Source of the DNA: Actinomadura xylanilytica
GTDB lineage: Bacteria; Actinomycetota; Actinomycetes; Streptosporangiales; Streptosporangiaceae
Assembly: GCF_030283145.1 (NCBI RefSeq)
Contig: NZ_JASNWE010000005.1
Span: forward strand, 682,001 to 746,000
Reading direction: 5' to 3'
Length of the DNA stretch: 64,000 bases
Shown here piece after piece: positions 23,729 to 32,135 of the stretch. The number at the start of each line of letters is the position of its first letter. The stretch's first letter is position 1. The position numbers and the translations under genes were made by a program. Under the pieces are notes generated by a model. It was not told the DNA's origin. It saw only the letters and a program-made list of their open reading frames with translations, and ran no database searches.

Positions 23729-24949
23729 GTGTCACCCCGCATCCGTGGTCTCCAGAATTTCCGCGCCTGGCTTCAGGCGCGTCCGCAGGCCGCCGACGCC
23801 CTGCTGGCGCTGGGATTGCTGCTGGTGGGGCTGCCGCAGCACTATTTGCAGGAGGTGGGCGCGGAGCCGCTGGCGCGGTTCCACTCCCCCGATCTGCTCA
23901 ACGGGGTGCTGATCGTCCTGGTGACCGGGGCGCTGGTGTTCCGGCAGCGGTTCCCGATGTCGGTGCTGCTGTTCGTCATCGTGGGCGAGCTCCTCGTCAC
24001 CGCCCGCGACTATCCGCCGTCGATCCCCGGCGTGGTGGCGTTCCTGGTCGCGGTGTACAGCGTGGCGGTGCACCGGGGGCTGGCGCACAGCGCGCTCGGT
24101 GGGCTGCTGGCGTTCGTGTACTTCGTCGCGTCGCTGCTGCTGCTGCCGGTGGGCATGTCGGTGCTGGTGCTGGCGACCGACTGCGCGCTGGTGGCGGGGG
24201 TGTGGGCGCTGGGCCGCAATCTGCGGCTGCGGCGGACCTACTTCGCCGAGCTGGAGCACCGGGCGGCGCGGCTGGAGCGGGCGCGGGGCTCGGACGCGCG
24301 GGCGGCACGGATCGAGGAGCGGTCGCGGATCGCGCGTGAGCTGCACGACGTGGTCGCGCACCATGTGAGCGTGATGACGGTGCAGGCGGGCGCGGCGCGG
24401 CGGATCATCGACCGGGATCCGGGCAGTGCCCGGGAGGCGATGTCGACGATCGAGGAGGTCGGGCGGACGGCGCTGAGCGAGATGCGGCGGATCGTGGGGG
24501 TGCTGCGGACCGACCGGGACACCGAAGCGGCGGGCCGGGAGTTGGCGCCGCAGCCGGGGCTGGGGGATCTCGGGGAACTGCTCGACCACGTCCGGGAGAC
24601 GGGGCTGGCGGTGCAGCTGTGGATCGAGGGCGAGGCGCGGACGCCGTCGCCGGGGGTGGACGTGGCGGCGTTCCGGCTGATCCAGGAGGCGCTGACCAAT
24701 ACCCTCAAGCACGCCGGGTCGCAGGCGCGGGCCTGGGTCCGGCTGTACTACACCGACGCCGATCTGACGGTGGAGATTGAGGACGACGGGCGCGGCACCG
24801 CGACCATCATCGCCGACAATGAGGACAATCCGGGGCACGGCCTGGTCGGAATGTACGAGCGGGTCGCGCTGTACGGCGGCGAGTTGCGCATCGGCCCCCG
24901 GGTCGGCGGCGGGTTCGGGGTGCGGGCGCGGTTCCCGCTGGAGGCATAG
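23729..24949 (+). CDS. Two-component sensor histidine kinase (NarL-partner, HisKA_3 type)
   Basis: 406 residues. About five membrane helices span residues 22-165 with little extracellular loop. A HisKA_3 dimerisation domain carries phospho-acceptor His206 (IARELHDVVAHHVSVMTVQAG), then an HATPase_c domain with N-box QEALTNTLKHA and G-box DDGRGT...GHGLVGMYERVALYGG. It would autophosphorylate and pass phosphate to the response regulator 101 bases downstream. The signal is unknown; the short loops suggest it senses a membrane or envelope state. GTG 23729 fits the leaderless rule; GTG 23720 is the alternative. Confidence 0.92.
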   Translation: MSPRIRGLQNFRAWLQARPQAADALLALGLLLVGLPQHYLQEVGAEPLARFHSPDLLNGVLIVLVTGALVFRQRFPMSVLLFVIVGELLVTARDYPPSIPGVVAFLVAVYSVAVHRGLAHSALGGLLAFVYFVASLLLLPVGMSVLVLATDCALVAGVWALGRNLRLRRTYFAELEHRAARLERARGSDARAARIEERSRIARELHDVVAHHVSVMTVQAGAARRIIDRDPGSAREAMSTIEEVGRTALSEMRRIVGVLRTDRDTEAAGRELAPQPGLGDLGELLDHVRETGLAVQLWIEGEARTPSPGVDVAAFRLIQEALTNTLKHAGSQARAWVRLYYTDADLTVEIEDDGRGTATIIADNEDNPGHGLVGMYERVALYGGELRIGPRVGGGFGVRARFPLEA

Positions 24950-25003
24950 CCTCCGTAGGGACATACATTCGAGCACGAGCGGCGCGGAACGAGGAGCGGG
25001 ACG

Positions 25004-25054
25004 ATGGACACGAGCGGGGACCGGCCGGCCGGCCGGGGCGGAGCGACTCGATGA
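25004..25054 (+). CDS. 16-codon upstream ORF overlapping the response regulator start
   Basis: ATG 25004, after GAGGAGCGGGACG, encodes MDTSGDRPAGRGGATR and stops at TGA 25052-25054, which overlaps the regulator ATG as ATGA. The regulator ATG has no clear Shine-Dalgarno site of its own apart from GGCGGAG. This looks like a coupled leader peptide. It is short enough to be chance. Confidence 0.35.
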   Translation: MDTSGDRPAGRGGATR

Positions 25055-25731
25055 CGACCGTACGGGTGCTGCTCGTGGACGATCAGCCGCTGCTGCGGAC
25101 GGGGTTCCGGCTGATCCTGGAGGCCGAGGCCGACATCGCGGTGGTCGGCGAGGCCGGTGACGGCGCGGCGGCGGTCGAGTTGACCCGGTCGCTGCTGCCG
25201 GACGTGGTGCTGATGGACATCCGGATGCCGGGGGTCGACGGGATCGAGGCGACCCGCCGGATCATCCGGGAGGAGGCGGCCTCTCATGATCCCCGGGTGC
25301 TGATCCTGACCACGTTCGACCTGGACGAGTACGTGATCGAGGCGGTGCGGGCCGGGGCCAGCGGGTTCCTGCTGAAGGACTCGCCGCCCGAGGACCTGGT
25401 GACGGCGATCCGGATCGTGGCGGCCGGTGACGCGATCGTGGCGCCGAGCGTGACGCGCCGGCTGCTCGACAAGTTCGCGACCCGGCTGCCCGCGGTGCGC
25501 GACGCGTCGCCGCCGCCGGGGCTGAACACGCTGACCGAGCGGGAGCGCGAGGTGCTGTCGCATGTGGCGCGCGGCCAGTCCAACGCCGAGATCGCGGCGG
25601 CGCTGGTGGTGAGCGAGACGACGGTGAAGACGCATGTCGGGAACGTGCTGGCCAAGCTGGGACTGCGCGACCGGGTCCAGGCGGTCGTCTACGCGTACGA
25701 GACGGGCCTGAGCCGTCCCGGCCAGACCTGA
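25051..25731 (+). CDS. NarL/LuxR-family response regulator
   Basis: 226 residues. The receiver domain has the acidic pair Asp10/Asp11, phospho-acceptor Asp56 (VVLMDIRMP) and switch Thr/Lys (ILTTFD, FLLKDSPPEDL). The LuxR-type DNA-binding domain is LTEREREVLSHVARGQSNAEIAAALVVSETTVKTHVGNVLAKLGLRDR. It is the partner of the kinase just upstream. The target could be its own operon or the ABC exporter downstream, but no site can be assigned. The gene may be translated through coupling with the 16-codon ORF at 25004. Confidence 0.95.
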   Translation: MTTVRVLLVDDQPLLRTGFRLILEAEADIAVVGEAGDGAAAVELTRSLLPDVVLMDIRMPGVDGIEATRRIIREEAASHDPRVLILTTFDLDEYVIEAVRAGASGFLLKDSPPEDLVTAIRIVAAGDAIVAPSVTRRLLDKFATRLPAVRDASPPPGLNTLTEREREVLSHVARGQSNAEIAAALVVSETTVKTHVGNVLAKLGLRDRVQAVVYAYETGLSRPGQT

Positions 25732-25933
25732 CCGTCCGCCCGGCGCTCCCTCCGTCCGGTCTCCTGTCCTCGGCCCTCCTGCGCTCGCGCGCTGACCCTG
25801 GTGCGGCTGGCCGCGGCACCCCTGACCCCGGCACGCCCCGACCCTGCCCCCTGGCGCCGGCGCGCCTGACCGGCGCCCGCGTGATCCCCCGCTCCCCCGT
25901 GCCGTCCGGAGGCGCCCAAGGTCGGGAGCCCAA

Positions 25934-25959
25934 GCCGGGAGCACAGGCCGGGAGCACAG
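25934..25959. repeat. Tandem 13-base repeat
   Basis: GCCGGGAGCACAG is present twice in direct succession, with degenerate partial copies on both sides. Confidence 0.75.
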
Positions 25960-26007
25960 GGCCGGGGGCTTGGGGTGGAGGCTTGGGCGCGGGCGGATTC
26001 TCGCGGC

Positions 26008-26032
26008 TCCCTCAGGGGCGGCCCCTGAGGGA
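26008..26032. terminator. Perfect 12-bp inverted repeat around a central G
   Basis: TCCCTCAGGGGC-G-GCCCCTGAGGGA. With a 1-base centre it would have to open a few pairs to form a loop. It may terminate the two-component operon, 277 bases after the regulator gene, or serve as an operator for the exporter genes. Confidence 0.45.
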
Positions 26033-26245
26033 CCCCCCGCTCTGGACGGGGTCCTCTACTCCCGCAGGACGACCGCCGGGGGGCTTCCTCATGCGGAGGG
26101 TGGAGCAGGAAGTCCGTTCCCTGGGTCCATCCCTCCGGGGTGCCGGACTTCTACTGTTTTGTTGCACGGGGATCGCCGGGGAATCGCGATCCCCGTTTCC
26201 CTCCACCCTCCACCCTCCACCGCAATTGCAGACAGGGGAGTTCAC

Positions 26246-27040
26246 GTGACGAACGCCGCCCCATCCGGCTCCGACGCGCACCTCGCGCCCGGGGCGGGCG
26301 ATTTCGCCGCACGGGCCCAGCAGGTCGCCAAGCGCTACGGCCGCGGCGACGCCGAGGTGGTGGCCCTCGACGGGGTGACCGTGGGCATCCCCCGCGGCCG
26401 GTTCACCGCGGTGATGGGCCCCTCCGGCTCGGGCAAGTCGACCCTGATGCACTGCATGGCGGGGCTGGACTCGATCGACTCCGGCCAGGTCTTCATCGGC
26501 GACACCCAGGTCACCGGGCTGAAGGACAAGCAGCTCACCCGGCTCCGCCGCGACAAGATCGGCTTCATCTTCCAGGCGTTCAACCTGGTGCCGACGCTGA
26601 CCGCGCTGGAGAACATCACGCTGCCGATGGACATCGCCGGGCGCAGGCCCGACCGGGAGTGGCTCGACCAGGTGATCGACACCGTCGGCCTGCGGCCGCG
26701 GCTCAAGCACCGGCCGTCGGAGCTGTCGGGCGGCCAGCAGCAGCGGGTGGCGTGCGCGCGCGCCCTCGCCTCCCGGCCCGAGATCATCTTCGCGGACGAG
26801 CCGACCGGCAACCTGGACTCCCGGTCGGGCGCCGAGGTGCTGGGCTTCCTCGCCGACTCGGTCGCCCGGATGGGCCAGACCATCGTGATGGTCACCCACG
26901 ACCCGACCGCCGCGGCCTACGCCGACCAGGTGCTGTTCCTGACCGACGGGCAGATCGTCGACACCATGGCCGGGCCGACCGCCGAGCGCGTGCTCGAGCG
27001 GATGAAGGGCTTCGAGCTGCCGGGGGTAGCGGCCCGATGA
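26246..27040 (+). CDS. ABC exporter ATP-binding protein (MacB/LolD type)
   Basis: 264 residues from GTG 26246 with AGGGGAG 6 bases upstream. Walker A GPSGSGKST at 58-66, Q-loop FIFQAFNLVPTLTALENI, signature LSGGQQQRVACARAL, Walker B IIFADEPTGNLDS, H-loop MVTHD. The LTALENI and EPTGNLD sequences are typical of MacB/LolD-class ATPases that power FtsX-like permeases. Its stop overlaps the permease start (ATGA), so subunits are made together. The substrate is not evident: antibiotic, lipoprotein or envelope lipid export are options. Confidence 0.93.
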   Translation: MTNAAPSGSDAHLAPGAGDFAARAQQVAKRYGRGDAEVVALDGVTVGIPRGRFTAVMGPSGSGKSTLMHCMAGLDSIDSGQVFIGDTQVTGLKDKQLTRLRRDKIGFIFQAFNLVPTLTALENITLPMDIAGRRPDREWLDQVIDTVGLRPRLKHRPSELSGGQQQRVACARALASRPEIIFADEPTGNLDSRSGAEVLGFLADSVARMGQTIVMVTHDPTAAAYADQVLFLTDGQIVDTMAGPTAERVLERMKGFELPGVAAR

Positions 27041-29538
27041 TGGCCAAGGTCACGCTCCGCAACCTGGCGGCGCACAAGATCAGGCTGGTGCTGACCGCGG
27101 TGGCGGTGATCCTCGGGGTCGCCTTCGTGGCCGGCACGCTGATCTTCACCGACACGATGAACAAGCAGTTCGACGACGTGTTCGGCAAGATCGGCAAGAA
27201 CATCGCGGTGGACGTGCGGGCCAAGAAGGTCGTGGACGTCGACGACGACGGCGCCGCGGCCGAGCCGGTGCCCGCCTCGGTGCTCCAGGCGGTGCGCGGG
27301 ATCGACGGGGTCCGCGACCCGGTCGGCAACGTGAACGGCTACGCGGCCGTGGTCGGCCGCGACGGCAAGATCATCGGCACCGAGCAGCAGGGCCCGCCGC
27401 AGCTCGGCACCAGCTGGAACACCGCCGGCGACTTCGACCTGGCGTCCGGCCGCGCCCCGAAGGGGCCCGCCGAGGTCGTCGTGGACGCCGAGACCGCCAA
27501 GAAGGGCCGCTACGGGATCGGCGACACCGTCAAGGTGATCACCACCGGCCCGCCGCGGCCGATGAAGATCGTCGGGCTGGTCGACACCGGCAACATGATG
27601 GGCACCACCATCACCGCGTTCGACACCCCGACCGCGCAGCGGCTGCTGCTCAAGCCGGGCTACTACTCCGACATCGAGATGGGCGCCGACGGCATCGGCG
27701 AGGCCGAGCTGCGCGACCGCGTCGCCCGGGTGCTGCCGCCCAACATGGAGGCCGTCACCGGGGCCGAGATGCGCGCGGACACCAAGAGCGACGTCGCCGC
27801 GATCATGGGGTTCTTCCGTACCTTCCTGCTGGTGTTCGCGCTGATCTCGATCTTCGTCGGGGCGTTCATCATCTTCAACACCTTCTCGATGCTGGTCGCC
27901 CAGCGCACCCGTGAGCTGGCGCTGCTGCGCGCGATCGGGGCCGGCCGGCCGCAGGTGACCCGGGCGGTGATCGGCGAGGCGGTCGCGGTCGGCGTGGTCG
28001 GGTCCACCGTCGGCCTGGCCGCCGGCGCCGGGCTGGCCGCGCTCCTCCAGACCCAGATGGGCGACGCCGGCTCGAGCGGGCTGGTGTTCACCGCGAGGCC
28101 GGTGATCTGGTCGTACGCGGTCGGCATCATCGTGACCGTGGTGTCGGCCTACTTCCCGGCCCGCCGCGCCGCCAAGATCCCGCCGATCGCGGCGATGCGC
28201 GACGACGTGGCGATGCCGCAGCGGTCGCTGCGGATCCGGATCGCGCTCGGGACGCTCCTCACCCTGGTCGGCGCGGGCCTGATCGGGCTCGGCCTCGGGG
28301 GCGGCGGCGGCAACCCCGCGGTCCCGGTCGGGATCGGCGCGTTCCTGGTGTTCATCGGCATCACCATGCTCGCCCCGGTGATCAGCGTCCCGGTGGTGAA
28401 GGTGCTGGGCGCGCCGGCCGCCGGGCTGATGGGCGCGCCGGGCCGGATGGCGCGGCAGAACGCGCTGCGCAACCCGCGCCGCACCGCGGCGACCGCCGCC
28501 GCGCTGATGATCGGCCTCGCGCTGATCACCGCGGTGAACGTGATGGGCGCGTCCATGCGGGCCTCGGTCGATGCGCAGGTCGACCAGCAGTTCGGCGCCG
28601 ACTACCTGATCGAGCCGACCGGCGCCGGCGGCGTCGGCCCCGAGGTCGTCGCCAAGATCGCCGCCGCCCCCGGGGTGGAGAAGGCCTCGCCGTACTACAC
28701 CGCCAACGCCAAGATCGACGGCAAGCGCGCCGCGTACGTGTCGGGCGACCCCGCGGCGCTGGCGCAGGGCACCAGGCTGAAGATGGTGTCCGGCGGGACG
28801 GCCCTCGGCCGCGACGGGATGATGGTCGACGAGGAGACCGCCGAGAGCCAGAAGTGGACGCTCGGCGGCACGGTGCCGGTGCAGTTCACCGACGGCCGGA
28901 CGCAGCCGCTGCGGATCGCGGGGATCTACGCCAAGAACGACACTCTCGGCCCGAAGGTGATCTCCCAGACGGCGTACCTGGCGCACACCGCGAAACCGGC
29001 GATCGCCAGCGTGATCGTCGACACCCGCAGCGCCGACACCGCGACCAGGACCGCGCTGGAGGGCACCCTCAAGGACTATCCGAACCTGAAGGTCACCGAT
29101 CAGGACGCGCTCAAGAAGGACGCGCGCAAGCAGGTCGACGGGTTCGTCACCTTCCTGACCATCCTGCTGGTGATGTCGGTGATCATCGCGGCGGTCGGGG
29201 TGGTCAACACCCTGGCGCTGTCGGTGATCGAGCGGACCCGGGAGATCGGGCTGCTGCGCGCGATCGGGATCAGCCGCCGCCAGCTCCGCCGGATGATCCG
29301 GGCCGAGTCGATCGTGATCGCGATCTTCGGCGCACTGCTCGGCATTGGCCTCGGGGTGGCGTTCGGCGCCGCGCTCCAGCAGGCGCTCAAGGACGACGGG
29401 CTGAGCGAGCTGGCGATCCCGGTCGGGACACTGGCCGCCTACCTGGTGGTGGCGGCCGTGATCGGCGTGCTGGCCGCGCTGTGGCCCGCATGGCGGGCCG
29501 GCCGGATGGACGTCCTGAAGGCCATCTCCACCGAGTGA
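27037..29538 (+). CDS. FtsX-like ABC permease with two FtsX domains
   Basis: 833 residues. TM1 is at the N-terminus (LVLTAVAVILGVAFVAGTLIF), followed by a large extracytoplasmic MacB-type periplasmic core domain (about 40-240). The first FtsX domain spans about 265-400 (FRTFLLVFALISIFVGAFIIFNTFSMLVAQRTRELALLRAIGA). A middle membrane pair and a second external domain (about 500-690) follow, then a second FtsX domain (FVTFLTILLVMSVIIAAVGVVNTLALSVIERTREIGLLRAIGI). This duplicated architecture is usual in actinobacteria, where one polypeptide supplies both halves. It pairs with the overlapping ATPase. Confidence 0.93.
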   Translation: MMAKVTLRNLAAHKIRLVLTAVAVILGVAFVAGTLIFTDTMNKQFDDVFGKIGKNIAVDVRAKKVVDVDDDGAAAEPVPASVLQAVRGIDGVRDPVGNVNGYAAVVGRDGKIIGTEQQGPPQLGTSWNTAGDFDLASGRAPKGPAEVVVDAETAKKGRYGIGDTVKVITTGPPRPMKIVGLVDTGNMMGTTITAFDTPTAQRLLLKPGYYSDIEMGADGIGEAELRDRVARVLPPNMEAVTGAEMRADTKSDVAAIMGFFRTFLLVFALISIFVGAFIIFNTFSMLVAQRTRELALLRAIGAGRPQVTRAVIGEAVAVGVVGSTVGLAAGAGLAALLQTQMGDAGSSGLVFTARPVIWSYAVGIIVTVVSAYFPARRAAKIPPIAAMRDDVAMPQRSLRIRIALGTLLTLVGAGLIGLGLGGGGGNPAVPVGIGAFLVFIGITMLAPVISVPVVKVLGAPAAGLMGAPGRMARQNALRNPRRTAATAAALMIGLALITAVNVMGASMRASVDAQVDQQFGADYLIEPTGAGGVGPEVVAKIAAAPGVEKASPYYTANAKIDGKRAAYVSGDPAALAQGTRLKMVSGGTALGRDGMMVDEETAESQKWTLGGTVPVQFTDGRTQPLRIAGIYAKNDTLGPKVISQTAYLAHTAKPAIASVIVDTRSADTATRTALEGTLKDYPNLKVTDQDALKKDARKQVDGFVTFLTILLVMSVIIAAVGVVNTLALSVIERTREIGLLRAIGISRRQLRRMIRAESIVIAIFGALLGIGLGVAFGAALQQALKDDGLSELAIPVGTLAAYLVVAAVIGVLAALWPAWRAGRMDVLKAISTE

Positions 29539-29595
29539 CGGACCGGGCCCCGCCCGTGGGCCCGCCGAGCGGGCCGCCAGGTCCCCGCCCGGGGC

Positions 29596-29646
29596 CGCCG
29601 ACCCGCCGTCTCCCCGCCTCCGTGCCGGGGAGGCGGCGGGTCGGCG
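29596..29646. terminator. Strong bidirectional terminator
   Basis: Two 21-base arms, paired except for one G-T wobble, with a 9-base loop. It sits between the convergent exporter permease and MFS genes and would serve both. Confidence 0.8.
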
Positions 29647-29649
29647 CGT

Positions 29650-30915
29650 TCAGGACGCGGGGACCGAGCGGCGGAGCGCGGGCCGCAGCAGCGCGGTGAC
29701 CGTGAGGATCAGCACGCCCGCGGCGGCGAGGGCCGGGCCGACCGTGACGAACTCGGCGAGGGCGCCGACGGCCAGCGGGCCGATCCCCTGCAACGTCATC
29801 AGGCCCGTCGACAGCAGCCCGAACGCGTGCCCCCTGCCGTCCTCGGGCAGCGCGTCGACGAACGGCCGCTGGATCCCGAGCTCGTAGGCGAGCCCCGTCC
29901 CCGCGAGCAGCAGCAGCGCCGCGGCGGCGGGCGCGGGAACGCCGAACGCCAGCGGCACCAGCGGCAGCCCCGTCAGCGCCATCAGCGGGACCAGCAGGCG
30001 TTCCCGCGCCGGCGGGGACAGCAGCCGGCCGGCGGCGAGGTTGCCGAGCAGCATCCCGCCCACCGTGCAGCCGAGCAGCAGCGCCGCGGTACCGCTGCCG
30101 AACCCCCGGACCGCCGCGTACGGCACCAGCAGGCTCTCCGCCCCCGCGCAGAACGCGCTCGGCAGCCACTGCGCGAGGAGCAGCGGTCGGACGACCGGGT
30201 CGGTGAGCAGCCGCACCGTCCCGGCCCAGCTCTCCTTCACCAGCGACCGCCGCCTCCCGCCGTCCGCCCCGTCCGTCCCGTCGGCCGCTCCCCCGTCCGA
30301 AGCGGGTGGCGGCGCGGGCGGCAGGTCGGGCAGGAGGAGGCGGACGAGCAGCGCGGCGGCCAGGTACGCGGCGGTCGCCGCGAGCAGCGCCCCGCGGACC
30401 CCGAGGACGGCGACCGCGATCCCCCCGCAGGCCAGCCCGAGGAGCTGCGCGATCGCCGCCGAGATCGTCATCAGCGACCGGCCCAGCACGTAGGCGTCGC
30501 CGGTGAGGACCTCGGCCACCAGGCGGTTCGTCGCGCCCGCGAACACCGGGGTGGCACAGGCGATCAGGGCGACCAGCGCGAGCGCGGCGGCGATCGGAAG
30601 GTCCAGCAGCGCCAGCGCGAGCGCGGCCACCGCCTCCAGCGCGTACGCGCCGGCGATCAGCGGCCGGGGGCGCAGCCGATCGGCGAGCGCGCCGGCCAGC
30701 GTCCCGCCCGCGACCTGCGGCAGGAACCCGGCGGCGAACGCGGCGGAGGCCAGCAGCGGCGACCCGGTCCGGCCGTACACCAGCACCGACAGGGCAAGCA
30801 TCCGTAGCGTGTCCGCCATGATGGCCACGGTCCGGGTGGCGAACAGGACCCGGAACCGCGGCTCACCGAGCGCGTCGCGATAGGCGGGCCGCCGCGCGGC
30901 CCCGGTCATCGTCAT
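29650..30915 (-). CDS. MFS transporter (drug-efflux type)
   Basis: 421 residues with about 12 hydrophobic helices; a hydrophilic Gly/Asp-rich central loop (residues about 205-225) separates the halves. The loop motif between TM2 and TM3 (GALADRLRPRPLIAGA) is the MFS motif A variant. Small, Ala/Leu-rich helices resemble MFS exporters of the enterobactin/macrolide-efflux type. It is divergent from an ArsR-type regulator with a 61-base shared promoter containing an inverted repeat, so it is probably repressed by that neighbour and induced by its substrate. The substrate cannot be predicted. Confidence 0.9.
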   Translation of the reverse strand: MTMTGAARRPAYRDALGEPRFRVLFATRTVAIMADTLRMLALSVLVYGRTGSPLLASAAFAAGFLPQVAGGTLAGALADRLRPRPLIAGAYALEAVAALALALLDLPIAAALALVALIACATPVFAGATNRLVAEVLTGDAYVLGRSLMTISAAIAQLLGLACGGIAVAVLGVRGALLAATAAYLAAALLVRLLLPDLPPAPPPASDGGAADGTDGADGGRRRSLVKESWAGTVRLLTDPVVRPLLLAQWLPSAFCAGAESLLVPYAAVRGFGSGTAALLLGCTVGGMLLGNLAAGRLLSPPARERLLVPLMALTGLPLVPLAFGVPAPAAAALLLLAGTGLAYELGIQRPFVDALPEDGRGHAFGLLSTGLMTLQGIGPLAVGALAEFVTVGPALAAAGVLILTVTALLRPALRRSVPAS

Positions 30916-30954
30916 GCGCCCACCCTGGACGCGCCGGTAAACGGGCCGCCACCA

Positions 30955-30972
30955 TTACGCCACAGGACGTAA
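30955..30972. promoter_or_regulatory. Inverted repeat in the MFS/ArsR divergent promoter
   Basis: TTACG-CCACAGGA-CGTAA: 5-bp arms, 8-base centre, just before the ArsR-type regulator start. It is a candidate autoregulatory operator. Confidence 0.45.
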
Positions 30973-30976
30973 GGTC

Positions 30977-31969
30977 ATGCCCGTGATCCGATTCGAGGTG
31001 GGCACCGAGGACCTCCTGCACAGCCGGTTCGCGCTGTCGCCGCTGTTCGAGCTGGACGGGCTGCTGCGCACCCTGTCGGGCCTGAGCGGCCGCCACCTGC
31101 CCGGCGGATGGGCCGCGCGGCTCGTCCCGGAGTTCCGGCGGCTGCGCTCCACGACCGACCTCGACGCGGTGCTGGCCCTCCAGGCCCCCTCGCGCGGCAC
31201 CGGCTTCACCGCGCCGCCGCCGCTGGGGCTCGCGCAGACCCTGGAGGACGACCTGGCGATGGCCCGGGCCACCCCGCCGGCCGTGGCGCGCCGGGAGATC
31301 GCGCTGTGCCTGGAGGCCCGGCCGGCGTCCGATGAGCGGGTGCTGAATCTCCTGCACGGGCCCGGTGCCGTCGAACGGGTGGCCGCGGCGCTGGAGGCGG
31401 CCTGGCACGCACTGCTCGCCCCCGACTGGCCCAGGCTGCGCGCGATCTGCGAACGGGACGTCCTGCACCGGGCGGGACGGCTCAGCCACGGCGGCTGGGA
31501 GGCGGCGCTGCGCGACCTGCACCCGAGGGTCCGGTGGCGGGACGGCGGCATCGAACTGCTGCGCACCCGCAGCCGCGTGACCGCCTCTCCCAGCGGGCGC
31601 GGGCTCCTGCTCATCCCGTCGGTGTTCGTCTGGCCGGCCGTCGCCGCGCACACCGAAGCCCCCTGGCCGCACACCCTCATCTACCCCGCGCGGGGCATCG
31701 CGGCCCTGTGGGAGAGGCCGCCGGCGGCGCCGCCCGGCGCCCTCGCCGACCTGGTCGGACGGACCCGGGCGCGGATCCTGCTCGCGCTGGACGAGCCCGC
31801 GGGCACCAGCGGCCTCGCCCGTGCCCTGGGCGTCGCGACGGGCTCGGTCGGCGACCACCTCACCGTCCTGCGGCGCGCCGGGCTGCTGGAGAGGGCGCGC
31901 GCGGGACGCGAGGTCCTCTACCACCGCACCCCGCTCGGGGACGCCCTGGCACGCGCACCGGACGACTGA
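30977..31969 (+). CDS. ArsR-type winged-helix regulator with N-terminal ligand domain (DUF5937-like)
   Basis: 330 residues. A long N-terminal domain (1-250) begins IRFEVGTEDLLHSRFALSPLFEL; the C-terminal winged helix is TRARILLALDEPAGTSGLARALGVATGSVGDHLTVLRRAGLLERARAGREVLYHRT. This layout is widespread in actinomycetes as divergently encoded repressors of exporters. The N-terminal part probably binds the inducer; no metal-binding cysteines are present. It faces the MFS gene. ATG 30977 follows TAAGG with short spacing, so the leader is very short. Confidence 0.88.
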   Translation: MPVIRFEVGTEDLLHSRFALSPLFELDGLLRTLSGLSGRHLPGGWAARLVPEFRRLRSTTDLDAVLALQAPSRGTGFTAPPPLGLAQTLEDDLAMARATPPAVARREIALCLEARPASDERVLNLLHGPGAVERVAAALEAAWHALLAPDWPRLRAICERDVLHRAGRLSHGGWEAALRDLHPRVRWRDGGIELLRTRSRVTASPSGRGLLLIPSVFVWPAVAAHTEAPWPHTLIYPARGIAALWERPPAAPPGALADLVGRTRARILLALDEPAGTSGLARALGVATGSVGDHLTVLRRAGLLERARAGREVLYHRTPLGDALARAPDD

Positions 31970-32064
31970 ACGCCGCCCCGGGGTCGCGCCCGGCCCCGGG
32001 CACCCGGTCGTCCGGACCCGGACGCGTGACGCCCGGCAGCCCGGCCCCGGATGCCCGGACGGCG

Positions 32065-32108
32065 GCGGGCCCGGCCGGTGCGGAGCGTTCCGCACCGGCC
32101 GGGCCCGC
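32065..32108. terminator. 20-bp perfect hairpin terminator
   Basis: 20-base arms pair perfectly around a GCGT loop. It lies between the convergent ArsR-type gene and the end of the first peptide-transporter operon and is likely bidirectional. Confidence 0.85.
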
Positions 32109-32135
32109 GTCGCCGGGAGGCGAGGTGCCAGGCGA

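Larger units (their letters stand above)
25732..26245. other. 514-base intergenic region with repeats
   Basis: No supported gene. It contains a 13-base direct repeat (GCCGGGAGCACAG at 25934-25946 and 25947-25959), a 25-base palindrome (26008-26032), and a long C/T-rich run before the exporter's ribosome site (CCCTCCACCCTCCACC..., about 26,200-26,222). The open frames here lack third-position bias. Confidence 0.6.

Noticed and set aside
25970..26245. N-terminal extension of the ABC ATPase back to 25970
   Set aside because: The extension crosses the repeats and palindrome, has no family similarity, and GTG 26246 has a strong ribosome site at the expected domain start.
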